NCBI GenBank assembly: GCA_025331445.1
Contig: JAIWNE010000001.1
Coordinates: 1 to 64,000 of the forward strand
From: Blakeslea trispora
Lineage: Eukaryota; Mucoromycota; Mucoromycetes; Mucorales; Choanephoraceae
Length of the DNA: 64,000 nucleotides
Direction of reading: 5' to 3'
Position numbers and translations under genes: made by a program. Below, piece after piece: positions 10,455 through 24,716 of this stretch. The notes beneath the pieces were generated by a model. That model worked only from the letters and a program-made list of their open reading frames with translations, made no database searches and was not told the DNA's origin. How positions within the stretch are numbered: position 1 is the first letter of the stretch; each line of letters starts with the position of its first letter.

Positions 10455-13400
10455 ATGGACTTGAACAGTCTTTTGAATGACCAAAATGATAACACCATTA
10501 CACTCTCAGTACTAAAAAACTTACTTGAACAGAACGATAGTGCAAAGACACTCGACAAGATCCGAGCCAGCACTACCTACATCTATCCAGACAACGAAAA
10601 TGACACATTTGTGTTTTTTGACTATTTTGTTCGTGTGATCCTCTCAGCCTTGACAGAAGACGATCCTTACTCGGCCCAATATGCTCGATCCATCATTATT
10701 GATTCACTACGAACCTGTATTAAGGGCCTTACTGAACAAAACAGTATGGGTTGGTTGACTAGATTTCCTCACTATATTACGCGTCCGACATGGATTGCCT
10801 TGCACAATAATATCATTGTCTTGGCTTATCTATATGGCCTTGTATTAGCCATGTTGAAACAGCCTGAGTATGTCAGTGGATCCGATGCCTGGAGCAGGGG
10901 ATTGTTCCAGTTCATGCGCTCTAATATCCCAGTTGTCTTGTGTCATCTATGGCTCAATTGCTGCACTTATCTAGACGATTATGCAGATGAATTGAACCAG
11001 GGTGATACAAAACAATCCTTTCTACAGCTGCTTGAAGATGGCCTACAGCAACAGACAGTCTCAACTTCCACTGTGGTTGAAATGCTGAATATCATGAAAG
11101 AAGGACGAACAGACTATGTGTCTACTCAAATGGATGGATATTGGGGCTCTGGTTTGGTGCGACCTCCGTTTACTGAAGATGAACTCAAGTTGGGCCTTGT
11201 CTGTTTTAGAGATAGTTGCAAACGCCAGCCATATCAGTATAGTGCCATGACAAAGGCTTTTTCTCTATTTGATATACAACCAGGCAAGTGCATGAGTGAC
11301 GAATTGAGTGATATGAGTTATATGTGTGTATATGTGTGAGTGAATGAAGCTTATTCCCTCTCTCTCTCTTTCTCTTTCTTTTTCTCTGCTTTTTGTTGAT
11401 GAATTGGTTTGTAAAAGCAGTGCATATAAAATCAGAGCAGAACACACTACTTCACCCTGATTTATTAGCACCTATACCAACAGACAAATTTGCTCAAACC
11501 AAAGCTATTCAAAAGGGTACTTGTTTCTGGATTCAACAGATGAGTACACTGTTACCTAGCCAGTTTGATTTTTTGCTTAAGAGTGCTATTCTCGACCATT
11601 ATCCTACAGACGGAAAAGGAGTGTTGGACCTGGTCATTGCTGATTGGACATTGCGCGATCGATTTCGTCGTCATATGGACTTGGTAGTCGAAACCATGCT
11701 TTCTCAATTTGAGACAAAAAACTACAATGTTCGCACATCGCCCTATTACGCTTTTGTCCAGTTATTCAGTTTATCTCAAAATCCATTGGCTCAAGACAAT
11801 CAACAACATCAGCAGCAAGAGCTACAGAATACACCAAGTTCGTTTCTAGAATACAACAAGACAACATACCAAATCAAATCAGGCGCTTATATCGATCTCT
11901 CTCAGTTCAGCAACTACACTGATACAACATTGACTGAAGGATGCTGTTTACTGCTGCAGAAATTAACTCTTTTCGTATCTAACACCACCCACCGCCAGGC
12001 ACATGAATGGCTTGCCGATTGTCTAAGATATGCTGATCCTGCTATCGTTCGGTCCTATGCCGCTTGGTTAGCAACTGGATTAGAAAGAGATTTAGGACAG
12101 GGCAACTCTGCACCCTCTAGTTATGCTGAATTCATGCTAACTCTATTGAATACATGTACAAATCAGTCCAGTCATATCGTACCTGTTTTGCTCTCCACTT
12201 TCTCGGATGAAACTCTTCGCTGGCTCTTGAAGTCTAATTCTTCTTCAGCTACCATCCTGCTACACTATTTCGATGACGGATCTCAAGTATCTAAGGATAT
12301 GGTAGTTACTGCTCTTCTCAAAACGAAATCAAAGCAATTTATCGATATGTTGTTGGGCTATTTACGAGAAAACATGGCAGGCATTGATCCAAAAGCGCCT
12401 CATTCCCGTGTTTGGTTTCAAAATCATTTTCTTGGTAACATTCTCTCACTTGTAGGTGAAGAGGATCAAGTAAATACCAGTGTAGCCTCTCAGCTATTTC
12501 GTCAGTTCTTCAAGACGCGCGATGATTTTGAATGGTACTTTGGTACACCGTTACTTCAGCAGATCACATTCAACACACTCGATTTAGCCAATGTACATGA
12601 CATTTATGCTGTAAAAAGTACAGGGTTAGCAGCCATGTTTCAGGAAATGGTACGGTTGGGCGATCATGTCAAGAAGGAAAGACTGATACAGATTTGGTCT
12701 GATCTTTGGACGGCTCATCAAGCACTCACAGTGCCCATAAGCTGGGTCTTGCAATGCGCTGGTCTGTATGATCAAGCACCTGTATTGGTCAAGCAGATGA
12801 TTAAGCGATTGGTAGCTATCGGCCTTCAATCGCAACCATCTTCATCCACCATGACACAAATCTCGCCTGAACGAGGTTTTTTGGATCGCATGATGGATTT
12901 GGTCTTGTTGTCCGATGCGCCTGAACCTGATAATCTGTTTGAGTTGATGCTGGAAATTACTTGTGAGAGTAATGACTCAACAGCCGCATTTGAGCAAATG
13001 AATCGGAATGTCATTGATATCATGGTTGAATTAGCGGAGGAATTAGAGTTTGAATCAAAGGCAACCACAGATGCCACGCCCATTGTGTTGAACAGGGCTG
13101 AAAAGAAACGAAACATAAGACAGTTACGAAAGTCGAGACGAGGTGGCAAGCTATCACACAACAAGTTGAGGTCAATGATGCGAAAGCATGAAGAAGAACT
13201 TGAGCAATACCTGAAGGAATCTTCGAGCCAGTCTTTAAAGGCCTTGACTACACTTGTGCAGCGACTATTTAACTTTCTCTTACGATTGCTCAACAACAGT
13301 CTACCCAAAGCCAGCGTTGATTCAAACAACAATTCATTGGCTATCAAACAAGACATACAGAAGCAGTTGATGAGTATACCTTTATTTTACGAGCCGCTAT

Positions 13401-13552
13401 CAAAGCTAGTCAAGCTCATCCGAGAACCTGAAGACCTACAAGAAGATATTCAGGCGGTTGTTGAATTAAGCACAGAGTATCTAAAGCACTTACCAGACAA
13501 GACCCTTTTTGAAGCTAGTCAAAGAATACTCGGCTATAAAACTCAATCATAG
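10455..13552 (+). CDS. Large helical protein, unrecognised (possible Integrator-type scaffold)
   Basis: Two exons, 10455-11283 and 11436-13552, give 981 residues. The protein looks mostly alpha-helical and HEAT-like throughout, with no enzyme motif, membrane segment or signal peptide. A Gln-rich insert lies near residue 395. A basic stretch (RAEKKRNIRQLRKSRRGGKL) sits near 850 and may bind nucleic acid or act in import. The C-terminus is again helical. Length and architecture are reminiscent of Integrator subunit 5 or Mediator tail subunits, but I cannot align a signature, so this is only a suggestion. The splice model is unusual: the donor reads CAG|GCAAGT (GC instead of GT) and joins to ATCAG|AG, restoring a Glu codon and an uninterrupted frame. 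The first ATG at 10353 was not used because it lies in the low-complexity leader. Confidence 0.7.
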
Positions 13553-14269
13553 ATCAATGAAGCAAATAAAGAATAGCTTTTAGAGTTGCAGTTTATGGTC
13601 AAGTTATCAAGTGCTCAATGCCCCTTTTTTTTTCTTTTCTTTTTTAAGCAAATGATATACACTAATATTCATTTTACAATGCATTATTATCTTTTAATAC
13701 AAAAGCCTTTCTTGTTGTTGTTACCATTATAAAGTTTGAAGACTGCTCAAAGAGTTGAAAGAGTGGGGAGGATAGCTCACTTTTAGACACAAGTTGTGAT
13801 TCCATTCACATTATCTTTTTCAGTTGAAAGACTTTGTCGAATAAGAATACCCGACTGACTTGTTAAAGCTTGCAATAAGATTTCATGCTATGCTAAATGC
13901 TGCAGAATCTAATAGAGCGATCATTTCTATAGATAGTATGTGTTTTGTTATGCTAACTCTAGGCTTGTCGTACATGTACCACCAATTCAAAAACATAAGA
14001 AATGAAACAAAACAAAAGAGTGAATGAATGAGTAATTTTTTTTAAAAGAGAAAACGCATGCTCTTATTTGTATAGATAAAACTAGAAAATAAAGAGAAAA
14101 GAGAAAGAGAGATGAAACAAGTGATTCAAAGACAACAATTCCATTGTATGATTTAAATGTTATCTAAGCCAGTCATTCGATCATCTTTGTTTATCTCTCA
14201 CTTTTTTTTATTTTCCTTTTTCTCTTTCTTTTCCTTTTTATCAATTAAACCGTTTTCTTTCGTACGGAA
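13553..14269. other. Intergenic; no gene seen
   Basis: AT-rich spacer with a T-rich pyrimidine tract (14200-14240) just before the next ATG. No coding or RNA signal was recognised. Confidence 0.5.
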
Positions 14270-15433
14270 ATGTCTAATTCAGAAGGAGAACCTGATGGAC
14301 CTAAGAAACCAACACCCACACCGAAAGCTTCGTCTCCTCAACCAGCAACAAAGGCAGTATCATCACCACCTGTTCCTGTAGCGCCTTCTTCTATTGCTGC
14401 TGCTCCTGTAATATCTTCACCACAGGTACCTAGTGGCGTACCTACTGCAGTTCAGCCTTCTCTTCCACCACCTTCTGCTGCAGTACCGCCGCCCATAGTA
14501 CCTAACAATAATGGGCCTCGGCCTTATATGCCACAACAACCAGGTATCATTGGTAGCTTGATGAACAAATTGCGTCTGGCAACAGGTTATGCAAACATGC
14601 CCAATTATTACCCTCCCCCTCCTCCTCGTTTCAACAAACCAAAGAATTTTATGTTAGCACAACAGCAACGTCTACCATCCTCGCATCCCCCACCTCCGTC
14701 CTCAATTATGCCACCGCCTCCTCCACCACCTTTGCCTCCTCCTTCCAATGCCCATAATCCATCTCCCCCTTTGATGGAAGAAGCAAGGCAGGTACCATCT
14801 CAGACTCAACCGAAGCCTCAAGTTCAACAACCCTTGCCACCACAAGCCCAACCACAATTCCATCAGCATCCACCTGCATCTGTTGCGGCAGCAGCAGCAG
14901 CTATAGCCAGTGTGATGGCTCAACAGCAACAACCACTAGCAAACCCAGGGATGGTGCCGTTACAACTACAGCAATCTGGTATGATGAATCCCTATTCACA
15001 ACAATCTCAGCTGTACAATCAACAGATTATGTTGGTGCAACAACAACAGCAGCAACAAAATGCTCTGGCTACCATGATTGCATCACAAATGATACTACAA
15101 CAACAAAGACAGCAACAGCAGCAGCAGAATATGCTACAGAATATAATGTATAACACGAGCAGTAATAATCATAATCCACAATACCCAAATCTAAGCAATA
15201 CATCAAATTCACCTTATCAATATAATCCGACTGGATCGAGATCAATGTACTCTTATGATGACTATTACAATCATATGCTGTATCAGCAACAACAGCAACA
15301 ACAGTATCTAGCTCTCCAACAACAACAACAGCAACAGATGTCAGCATCATCGTATGATAGATATGGTCGAGGATATTATGGAAGACAACCAGTAAGAACT
15401 CGATCGTATAGCTCGGTCAAAGATCTGCGTTAA
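14270..15433 (+). CDS. Pro/Gln-rich disordered protein
   Basis: Single exon, 387 residues, almost entirely low complexity. The order is: a Ser/Pro/Ala-rich N-terminus; a short less-biased patch (PGIIGSLMNKLRLATGYA, about residues 92-109) that could fold or bind a partner; polyproline runs (PPPPPLPPP) typical of SH3/WW/profilin ligands; Ala and Gln runs; Gln/Asn/Tyr-rich tail; and an Arg/Tyr/Gly C-terminus (SYDRYGRGYYGRQP). The composition is prion-like. No family was recognised. The nearby genes for SH3 (Hob1) and dynamin proteins make an endocytic or actin-linked role possible, but this is speculation. The start at 14270 follows the CT-rich leader and is the first ATG in this frame. Confidence 0.75.
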   Translation: MSNSEGEPDGPKKPTPTPKASSPQPATKAVSSPPVPVAPSSIAAAPVISSPQVPSGVPTAVQPSLPPPSAAVPPPIVPNNNGPRPYMPQQPGIIGSLMNKLRLATGYANMPNYYPPPPPRFNKPKNFMLAQQQRLPSSHPPPPSSIMPPPPPPPLPPPSNAHNPSPPLMEEARQVPSQTQPKPQVQQPLPPQAQPQFHQHPPASVAAAAAAIASVMAQQQQPLANPGMVPLQLQQSGMMNPYSQQSQLYNQQIMLVQQQQQQQNALATMIASQMILQQQRQQQQQQNMLQNIMYNTSSNNHNPQYPNLSNTSNSPYQYNPTGSRSMYSYDDYYNHMLYQQQQQQQYLALQQQQQQQMSASSYDRYGRGYYGRQPVRTRSYSSVKDLR

Positions 15434-15722
15434 TAAATAAGCGCTTGTAATTGGGAAAAGAGAAAGCGTATTTTTATTCTAAATTTAGCTTATACAATAA
15501 ATTGACATGTTGACATGTAAAATTAAGAATGCACTTAATTTCAATCGTGTTTGGTAATTCAACTCCTGCTCATTGTTTGACATGAACAAATGGATTTGAA
15601 AGCCAGCCTACAAAGGTGTAGCTTGAATTCACGTCATGCCTTTACTTTCTTTATTTCCTCCCCCTTTTTTCTCTCTCTCTCTTTTTCTTTACTTTCTTTT
15701 CTTTACATTTCATCTTTTTACC

Positions 15723-18116
15723 ATGAGCATGGACTCTCAGCTTATCAAGACGGGTAAGACAGAGACACAGTTGATTAATCGATGAAAACCCCTAGAACGA
15801 GCTTATATAAACACGACACTATATTCTATTAATAGTCAATAAGCTTCAAGACGCTTTTGCCACTGTGGGCGTTCACAACCCAGTCGACTTACCTCAGATT
15901 GCTGTCATTGGGTCTCAATCGAGTGGCAAGTCATCTGTTCTCGAGAATATTGTAGGCCGCGACTTTCTTCCTCGTGGCACTGGTATTGTAACCCGTAGAC
16001 CTTTGGTAAGTCAGGTGAAGCGGACAAACAAAACTTTGCATCTAAACTACGATAGATTCTACAACTTATCAATCGACCTGCAGAGGTCAAGAAAGAGCAG
16101 GACGAGGAAGAGATTGTGAATGGAAATCCTCATGAATGGGGTGAATTCTTGCATTTGCCTGGACAAAAGTTTTACGATTTTGGCAAGATTCGCGAGGAAA
16201 TCGTCAAGGATACAGAGCTCAAGACAGGCAAGAATCTGGGCATTTCACCACAGCCTATCAACTTGAGAATATTTTCACCCAATGTACTTACATTGACACT
16301 TGTCGATTTACCTGGTCTAACCAAAGTGCCTGTTGGCGATCAGCCCAAGGATATCGAAAAGCAAATTCGCGAAATGATCTTGAAATATATCACCAAGCCA
16401 AACTCTATCATCTTGGCTGTGACTGGCGCCAACACTGATCTAGCCAACTCGGATGGCCTCAAGTTAGCTCGTGATGTAGACCCGGAAGGCTTGCGCACAA
16501 TAGGTGTCTTGACCAAGGTTGATTTGATGGATCAAGGTACAGATGTGATTGATATTTTGGCTGGCAGAGTCATTCCCTTGAGACTGGGCTATGTGCCTGT
16601 TGTCAATCGAGGTCAAAGAGACATTGACTCCAACAAATCCATTAAGCGCGCACTTGACGCTGAACGTGAATTCTTTGAATCACACCCATCCTACAAGTCC
16701 AAAGCACAATACTGTGGTACTCCTTTCTTGGCTCGTAAACTTAACATGATCTTGATGCATCATATTCGCAACACATTACCTGAAATCAAAGCAAAGATCC
16801 AATCTGCTTTGTTGAAATACCAACAAGAATTGGTTGCTTTAGGAGATCCATTAGATGAGGACGGGTCGACTGCTAACCGTGCTAATCTGGTATTGAACAT
16901 CATTACCGAGTTTTGTACTGAATTCAGAACGATCATTGATGGTAACTCAAATGATCTCTCCAGCTTTGAGCTCTCGGGTGGTGCTCGTATCAGCTTTGTA
17001 TTCCACGAGATATATGCCAATGGAGTCAAGAGCATAGATCCTCTGGATCAAATCAAAGATGAGGATATCCGCATTATTCTTTATAATTCTTCTGGCTCAA
17101 CACCTGCTCTGTTTGTTGCTACAACAGCCTTTGAAGTGATTATCAAGAAGCAAATCAAACGTCTAGAAGAGCCTAGTATCAAATGTATCAATATTGTGTA
17201 CGATGAACTGGTTCGTATTCTGGGCCAACTCCTTACCAAACAATTCTTTAAGCGATTCCCTACTCTAAAAGACAAGTTTTATCAAGTTGTTTTGGCATTC
17301 TTCAAGAAGGCATTACAACCCACTTCCAAGCTGGTATCGGATATGGTCTCAATGGAAGCTTGTTATATCAACACAGCTCATCCCGATCTTTTAAATGGTC
17401 ACCAAGCCGTTGCTGCTGTGAATGAACGCATCATGCAAAAGAACCAACAACAAATTGAAGCTGCACCTCACAAGCAGTCTAAAAACAGTGCACCAAATTC
17501 ATTACAAACATCGAATGGTGTCGCACCCGAAGAGCCCAGCAGCAATGGATCTTTGTTTGGCAGCTTCTTTTCTGGCAATAAGAAGAACACAAAGAAATCG
17601 CTCACCAGTATGATGGATACAGTAAGCAGTCATTCTTCTTATATATGTATGATTGCGCTTGTATTTACATCCTATTATGTTAGCCTCCTACTACATTGAA
17701 GGCCACTGGTGCTCTTTCTGATCGTGAATTCATGGAAATTCAAGTGACTAGTAAATACACATAAACTAGCCCATACAAACACTGTCTCATGCTAACACTA
17801 ATTCAATAGAGATGTTGATTCAATCTTATTTTAATATCGTCAAGCGCACAATGATTGATATGGTGCCAAAGGCAATTATGCTTAACTTAGTGAACCGATC
17901 AAAAGAAGAACTCCAAAGAGAGTTGTTGGCTGAACTCTATAAACATGATGTACTAGACGATCTCTTGCAAGAATCTGACTTGACAAGACAAAGAAGAAAA
18001 GAGTGCAAGAAGATGATTGAGGTAAGTTAGGAACATCAGTTTTTTGTTTGTATTTTCGACTCATATTTTGTCTTTAGGCGTTACAAAAAGCGGACGAAAT
18101 CGTTGGATCTGTTTAA
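15723..18116 (+). CDS. VPS1: Dynamin-like GTPase Vps1
   Basis: Large GTPase that assembles on membranes for vacuolar sorting, endosomal scission and peroxisome fission. Six exons, 15723-15753, 15836-16005, 16056-17621, 17684-17750, 17810-18021 and 18078-18116, splice in frame to about 694 residues, the usual length. The P-loop GSQSSGKSS, switch motif [12 protein letters not shown]4 TKVDLMD and the stretch [20 protein letters not shown] are intact. The insert before [10 protein letters not shown], and [11 protein letters not shown], fit Vps1 better than Dnm1. There is no PH or Pro-rich domain. The C-terminal GED includes [19 protein letters not shown] and [10 protein letters not shown]. The protein ends DEIVGSV, like yeast Vps1. 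A Ser/Asn-rich linker precedes the GED as in yeast. Confidence 0.95.
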
Positions 18117-19023
18117 GAACACACAAATGATATCCCATACATATAGTCAGCTTCATAGAATTTGACACTAAATAAAGGACATAAACAAATAACCAGCACC
18201 TTGAACGATAAGCAGAGTATTTCCTTTCTTCTATCTAAAGATATTTGGAGAAAAATACAGGACACAACAAGATGGTGTTGGATGAGAAGTATTTCTTAGT
18301 ACGTGATTGATAAGCACCTTAATCATTAAAGTTGATGTCAAAATTAGTCACTACGGACGGCAGATAGATTGGTAGAGTGCTTCTGATAAACATAGTGAAA
18401 GAGGGAGCAACTCATTCAGGAGACTTTCTTGATCTATTATTCTTTTGATGACAGCAAAGTTGTTTTGCTACTGATGGATTATAGAAACTTTTTGAATATA
18501 GAGATGAATGTATATTGCTGATGATTTCTACCCCAAAAAAATCATATTACTCTGTAATCACAAACTTAGAAGGACTTTCTTCATTCTGTCAAGCAAGTCA
18601 GAAGGTCCTCTAAACGTTCAATCAAAACGATGCTACTCGAGAGCATGTCTTTCATTGACTCATCTGATAGTGTTCCTTAAACGAAATACAGCTCTTGTAA
18701 GGATTGCAGAGCGTTACTGGCTTCGTTTCTGAGACAAAGCTTACTTCATTAGCTTGATTGTCTTACTCACTTTCGTTTCTTATTTGTAGTCGAATAAGTT
18801 TGCAATCGCTGGAGTCTTCTTGTTGAATCTCTTTAGTAGAGGAGAGAGAAAGAGAGAGAATTTTGATGTTTTGCAATGTTCTTTATGAACCCACTCATCA
18901 AAAAGCATTGGATGCAAAAGCTTAAATGAGCGACGGTAATAACAACTTTATTGGCTAACAGTGTCCAATCGTATTGCTTATTGCTGGCGGAGTAGTCCAC
19001 CAGACAAAGCAGCCGCGCCTTCA

Positions 19024-19150
19024 TACTGGTTTTTACCTTGATGATTGCGCACCTGCACACTAATTTTTGCGCATTGAATAACTAATTATTGCCGTTTCGA
19101 TGCGCAAGAATTAGTGTGCAGGTGCGCAATCATCAAGGTAAAAACCAGTA
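19024..19150. mobile_element. MITE-like hairpin element with TA ends
   Basis: Two 51-base arms, 19024-19074 and 19100-19150, are reverse complements with a single mismatch, around a 25-base AT-rich loop. The arms read inwards TA-CTGGTTTTTACC... The outermost TA on each side may be the duplicated target site, as in Tc1/mariner elements. It has no coding capacity. The near-perfect arms suggest recent insertion or ongoing conversion. A second copy elsewhere in the genome would confirm mobility. Confidence 0.75.
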
Positions 19151-20086
19151 AGCATAATGCGGAGTGTAAATTAAGGATGGTAAAGTTACCTGCATGAATC
19201 TTCGTCTTCCTCTTTTCTTTACTTCTTTTTCTTGTTGGCTTGCACTCTTCTTCTTATTTTAACGCGGCATTTATTGGCGATTGATATCAAAACAATTTGA
19301 AAAAGACTGTGCTAGACCTACAAAGTTACCATTGGTAAATACTGAGAACAGTACGTGATTTAGACAAATAAGAACAATTGTTGTGGCTGTATAAAAACCG
19401 TGTACGATACAAACAAAAGCTACGACTTTATTGTCTTATGCTTGGGAAAACCACCAAGAAGGGACTCGGGCAGTATATAGTTTTAAGTTTCTGATACTAC
19501 TTTATGTTTTATGTAAATAAATTCTAAGCGTTGACAGAAGGACTAATAATGTCTTACTTGAGCTTCTGTTTCTTTTCTTCTCGCTTATCTACTTGAAATT
19601 AAGGTGCCATTTCAATTCAGGCACAATAAAATTGCTTATAACATCCAGGTACGAGAACAAGACTGTAAGTCAATAATGGGAACTTGGTTCATCAAGAACA
19701 AAGGAAGAGACATAGGACTTGTATAATCATTCTTCCATCTTTGATAAGTTCATAAATTGACTTTCAATTGTATATTGTTCCAATTCTTACTTTTTCAATC
19801 AAGAGGGCAGTTGTTATACAAAAAGAAGATAAATCGGCGGGAAAAATGAGTGGGTAACCTAGATGATCTCTTTAAAAATCTAATGCTCCTTTTTCTTATC
19901 AAACCCATCTATTGAAGAACACATAAATCTGATTGTGGCGCTTTGTCATAGTAAGCATTACTAAGCTCCATAAAGACGCGATTTTTTAGGTCACGCTAAA
20001 TTATTTAGCAAAATCTATTTTACATATTTTTTTTTCTAAAAAAAAAAGGCGGAAAAATGCGGGCATATAAACGAAGACCCTAGAAA

Positions 20087-20094
20087 TATATAAA
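20087..20094 (+). promoter_or_regulatory. TATA box of glucose-6-phosphate isomerase
   Basis: TATATAAA about 76 bases before the ATG, followed by a pyrimidine-rich leader (TCTTGCTC, T9, CATCATCTTC), typical of a strongly expressed fungal housekeeping gene. Confidence 0.6.
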
Positions 20095-20169
20095 TTGGCA
20101 CTATTTTTCATATAATTTTCTTGCTCTTTTTTTTTTGCTTTACATCATCTTCTTTTATCGATAAATAAC

Positions 20170-21989
<1,820 letters not shown>

Positions 21990-22957
21990 TTGCCATATCT
22001 TCTGTAACTGTTCCCTTTTTTTGTAAAATATCTCTTTCCTTTTTTATATTATTGCATAGCATAAACCTTGTTTATTTAACAGAAAACAAAAAATAATTCA
22101 TGTTTTTGGTTTTATTACATCTTTCATGGAAATGAATTGCTTGTCGAGAAAAAGAAAAGGGGGGTTATGCTCTCAAGGTCTTTGGGTTGTACTTGCGATA
22201 AACAAACAGTGTACAATTGGATGGCAAAGATTGTGCTCACTATAGCTACACAACAGTCAATGAATCTTTTTCGGATATATTCTGCTATATTCTGGACTTT
22301 TCGTTAAGCAAATGAGCAAAGTAAATCAAAGTTATTCTTGTTCTGCTTTAGGAAAGCAGCAAACCTATAAATGCTCAAAAATGACTTGAATGGATCTTTC
22401 ACATTAGAATTGTTAAGCGTAAAAGTCTCATCACAGTGAGCAAGCAGTTTCAAAAACGTACCAAGTTGAGTTCAAAACAGATAAATATAGTTCAAAAAAT
22501 TGGACACACTGTATGCTTGGCCCAAGAAGCTAGCGCTAATACATGAAGCCACTTTCCTTATTTACGCAGATACCAATAACTTAACAACAGAGAGTTCTCT
22601 GATGTCATTGAAATGATTGAAGCAAATCAAAGTATGAATGATACACTGTTTTCCTCTGGCTGTGATAAACACGAGGCTTACATGAACGTTTTATAGGCGC
22701 GGCCTTTCTCTCTTGCTCAGGCTTTCTCTAATTTATTCTTGAAATTAGATCGTTTGTTATTCAATAGACATATTCTAGCTTTATGCTCATGGATGAACGG
22801 ATAGTTTATGCTAATTTAAACATCCGACAGGAAAAACCAATCGGTTCCTTAAAATGAATATATACACATTCTTTTGTTTTTCTTTTCCTTCTTTTTCTCT
22901 TTCTTTCTTATCCCCCACTGCTGCCAATTACAACTGCGCATTATAACAGATATAACT
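21990..22957. other. Intergenic; possible solo Tc1-type end
   Basis: No gene seen. At about 22481-22514 the sequence ends ATTGGACACACTG followed by TA, which read on the minus strand (CAGTGTGTCCAAT) resembles a Tc1/mariner terminus. No matching second end was found nearby. Confidence 0.4.
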
Positions 22958-24623
22958 ATGAGCTGGAAAGTAAGTAAGCTTGAACTTGCTCAGTATCGCT
23001 TTTGTTCTAATACAACATTTGTCTGAAGGGATTTCAAAAGGCTGTGAGCCGATTGCCACATCAAATTATGTCAAAGAAAGGAGAAGGTACCGAAGAAAAA
23101 AAGAGACATAGGGCCAAGATAAAGTACCACTACTAAAAGAAACAATATCCTTTTCTCAGTGACCAAAGACGCGGAATTCATTCAGTTGGAAACCCGATTC
23201 AATGAGACTTCCAAAATAGCAGATCAACTGAGAATTGAAGCACAGACTTTTCGTGATAGTGTTTCTGGTAAAAAGAAAAAAAAAAAGGAGGTGTGATGAG
23301 AGGGGGGGTAGGACATGTCATAACTCATGACTTTCTTTTTGTAGCCTTGTTGACACATCAATCTGAGATGGCAAACTATTTGGCAGCTATGTATAATCAG
23401 CAAATGAGTCAAGAGACAGATGAAGACCAAGTTCAATTTAGTGAGCAATCAGTTGCTCCTGGTTCTTTACAAGCAGTGAATGATGCTGAGGCAGCTATGG
23501 CTTATTGTCGGGATGAAGTCTTACCCCATTTGGTAATGTACCTTCTATTCCACTTCTTCTTGAAACCCCTTCCTCAATACTCACTCTCTCTCATAGGATT
23601 CAGTAGACCAATTTGTCATCAGGCCTACTTATGAACTGCAAGAAGTCATCAAAACAGTTCAAAAAACCATTGTGAAACGCAATCATAAACTGATTGATTA
23701 TGACCGTCACCGACTTGCTTTAGGAAAACTGACATCCAAAACTGAACGTAGCCTGAACGATGAAAAGTCTATGATCAAACTACAGAGTCAACTAGATACT
23801 GCCACTCAAGATTATGAGTACCTCAACAATACGTTAAAGCAGCAATTACCCGTATTTTTCAACTTGCTGTTTCAAATGATGCAACCTATCTTTGAGCATC
23901 TTTACAATTTGCAAAACACCATCTTTGGCATGATCTATGCTCGATGTCATGAACTTATCACTGCCAATGATCAGCAATTTGTTACACATGCTATGGATAT
24001 ACAGGCTGGCTATCAATGGAGAAAACAACAATTTGATGCTCAAGCCGAAATAGAAAATACTGATCTACTTCGATCCGGAGGAAAAGCATGGCTAACAGGT
24101 AAAGTCATCTTTCTTTGTCAAAGGGGAAAAAAAGATATTTACAAATACCAATAGCTTCTGGGGCAACCAACAGTAGTAAACTCACTTTGCAAGAGAGAGC
24201 AGCCATGAAGCCAGATGAACATCGACCTTATGATCAAACTCGACAGCCAAGTTATTCACAGCCTCAACACCAAATCCAGCAACAGCCTGAGCAAACATAC
24301 AATGAGAACCCACCACCTAGCTACACATCGCAATCTAATCCACCATCGACTCGAGTGCCTCCTCCAGTACCTCCTTCTCGAGGTTCGTCTGGCAAGACTT
24401 ATGTCATTGCTCTTTATGACTATGATGCTCAAGCGGATGGCGATTTATCATTTAGAAAGGACGATAAAATTGAATTGGTTGAAAGAACTCGGGATGCTAA
24501 TGATTGGTGGACAGGGAAGTTAAGAGGAGCAGTTGGAGTTTTTCCAGGTAAGAGAAACTGTTCTTTTTTATTTGTTGGTTTGATTCTAATTCTGACATAG
24601 GCAATTATGTCGCTGAGCTATAA
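22958..24623 (+). CDS. HOB1: BAR-SH3 protein, Hob1/Rvs167 (amphiphysin) family
   Basis: Membrane-bending adaptor for endocytic vesicle scission and actin patches. Seven exons, 22958-22969, 23029-23086, 23160-23267, 23345-23532, 23597-24098, 24155-24547 and 24601-24623, give 427 residues. The N-terminus MSWKGFQKAVSRLPHQ is the family signature. The BAR domain contains EFIQLETRFNE, LLTHQ, VKRNHKLIDYDRHR and LNNTLKQQLPVFFNLL. A Pro/Gln linker follows (PPPVPPS), then the SH3 domain: ALYDYDAQADGDLSF, DWWTGKL and GVFPGNYV, with the ALYDY, WW and PxNY ligand-binding positions present. The first coding exon is only 12 bases and the last 23, so both are easily missed. Together with Vps1 and Snx4 it forms a membrane-traffic set in this window, without physical clustering. 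Confidence 0.93.
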
Positions 24624-24716
24624 GGTTTCTTTCTCTTGCTCCTCTTTCATAATTATATAAAACATGTTTTTACAGGCGTTTGAGAGAGGAAGGGAGGGGG
24701 CAGAAGGACGGCTCTT

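Larger units (their letters stand above)
18117..20169. other. Long intergenic region with a MITE-like hairpin
   Basis: Two kilobases without a recognisable gene. It contains the hairpin element at 19024-19150 and, at its right end, the promoter of glucose-6-phosphate isomerase. Short frames near 18508-18732 and 18833-19060 show no family features. Confidence 0.6.

Noticed and set aside
12826..13356. 176-codon minus-strand frame opposite the 981-residue gene
   Set aside because: Shadow of the sense gene with Ser/Arg-rich, unfamiliar content and no promoter or splice signals.
14702..15350. Minus-strand frames over the Pro/Gln gene
   Set aside because: Repeat-derived shadows rich in Trp/Arg/Val with no recognisable domain.
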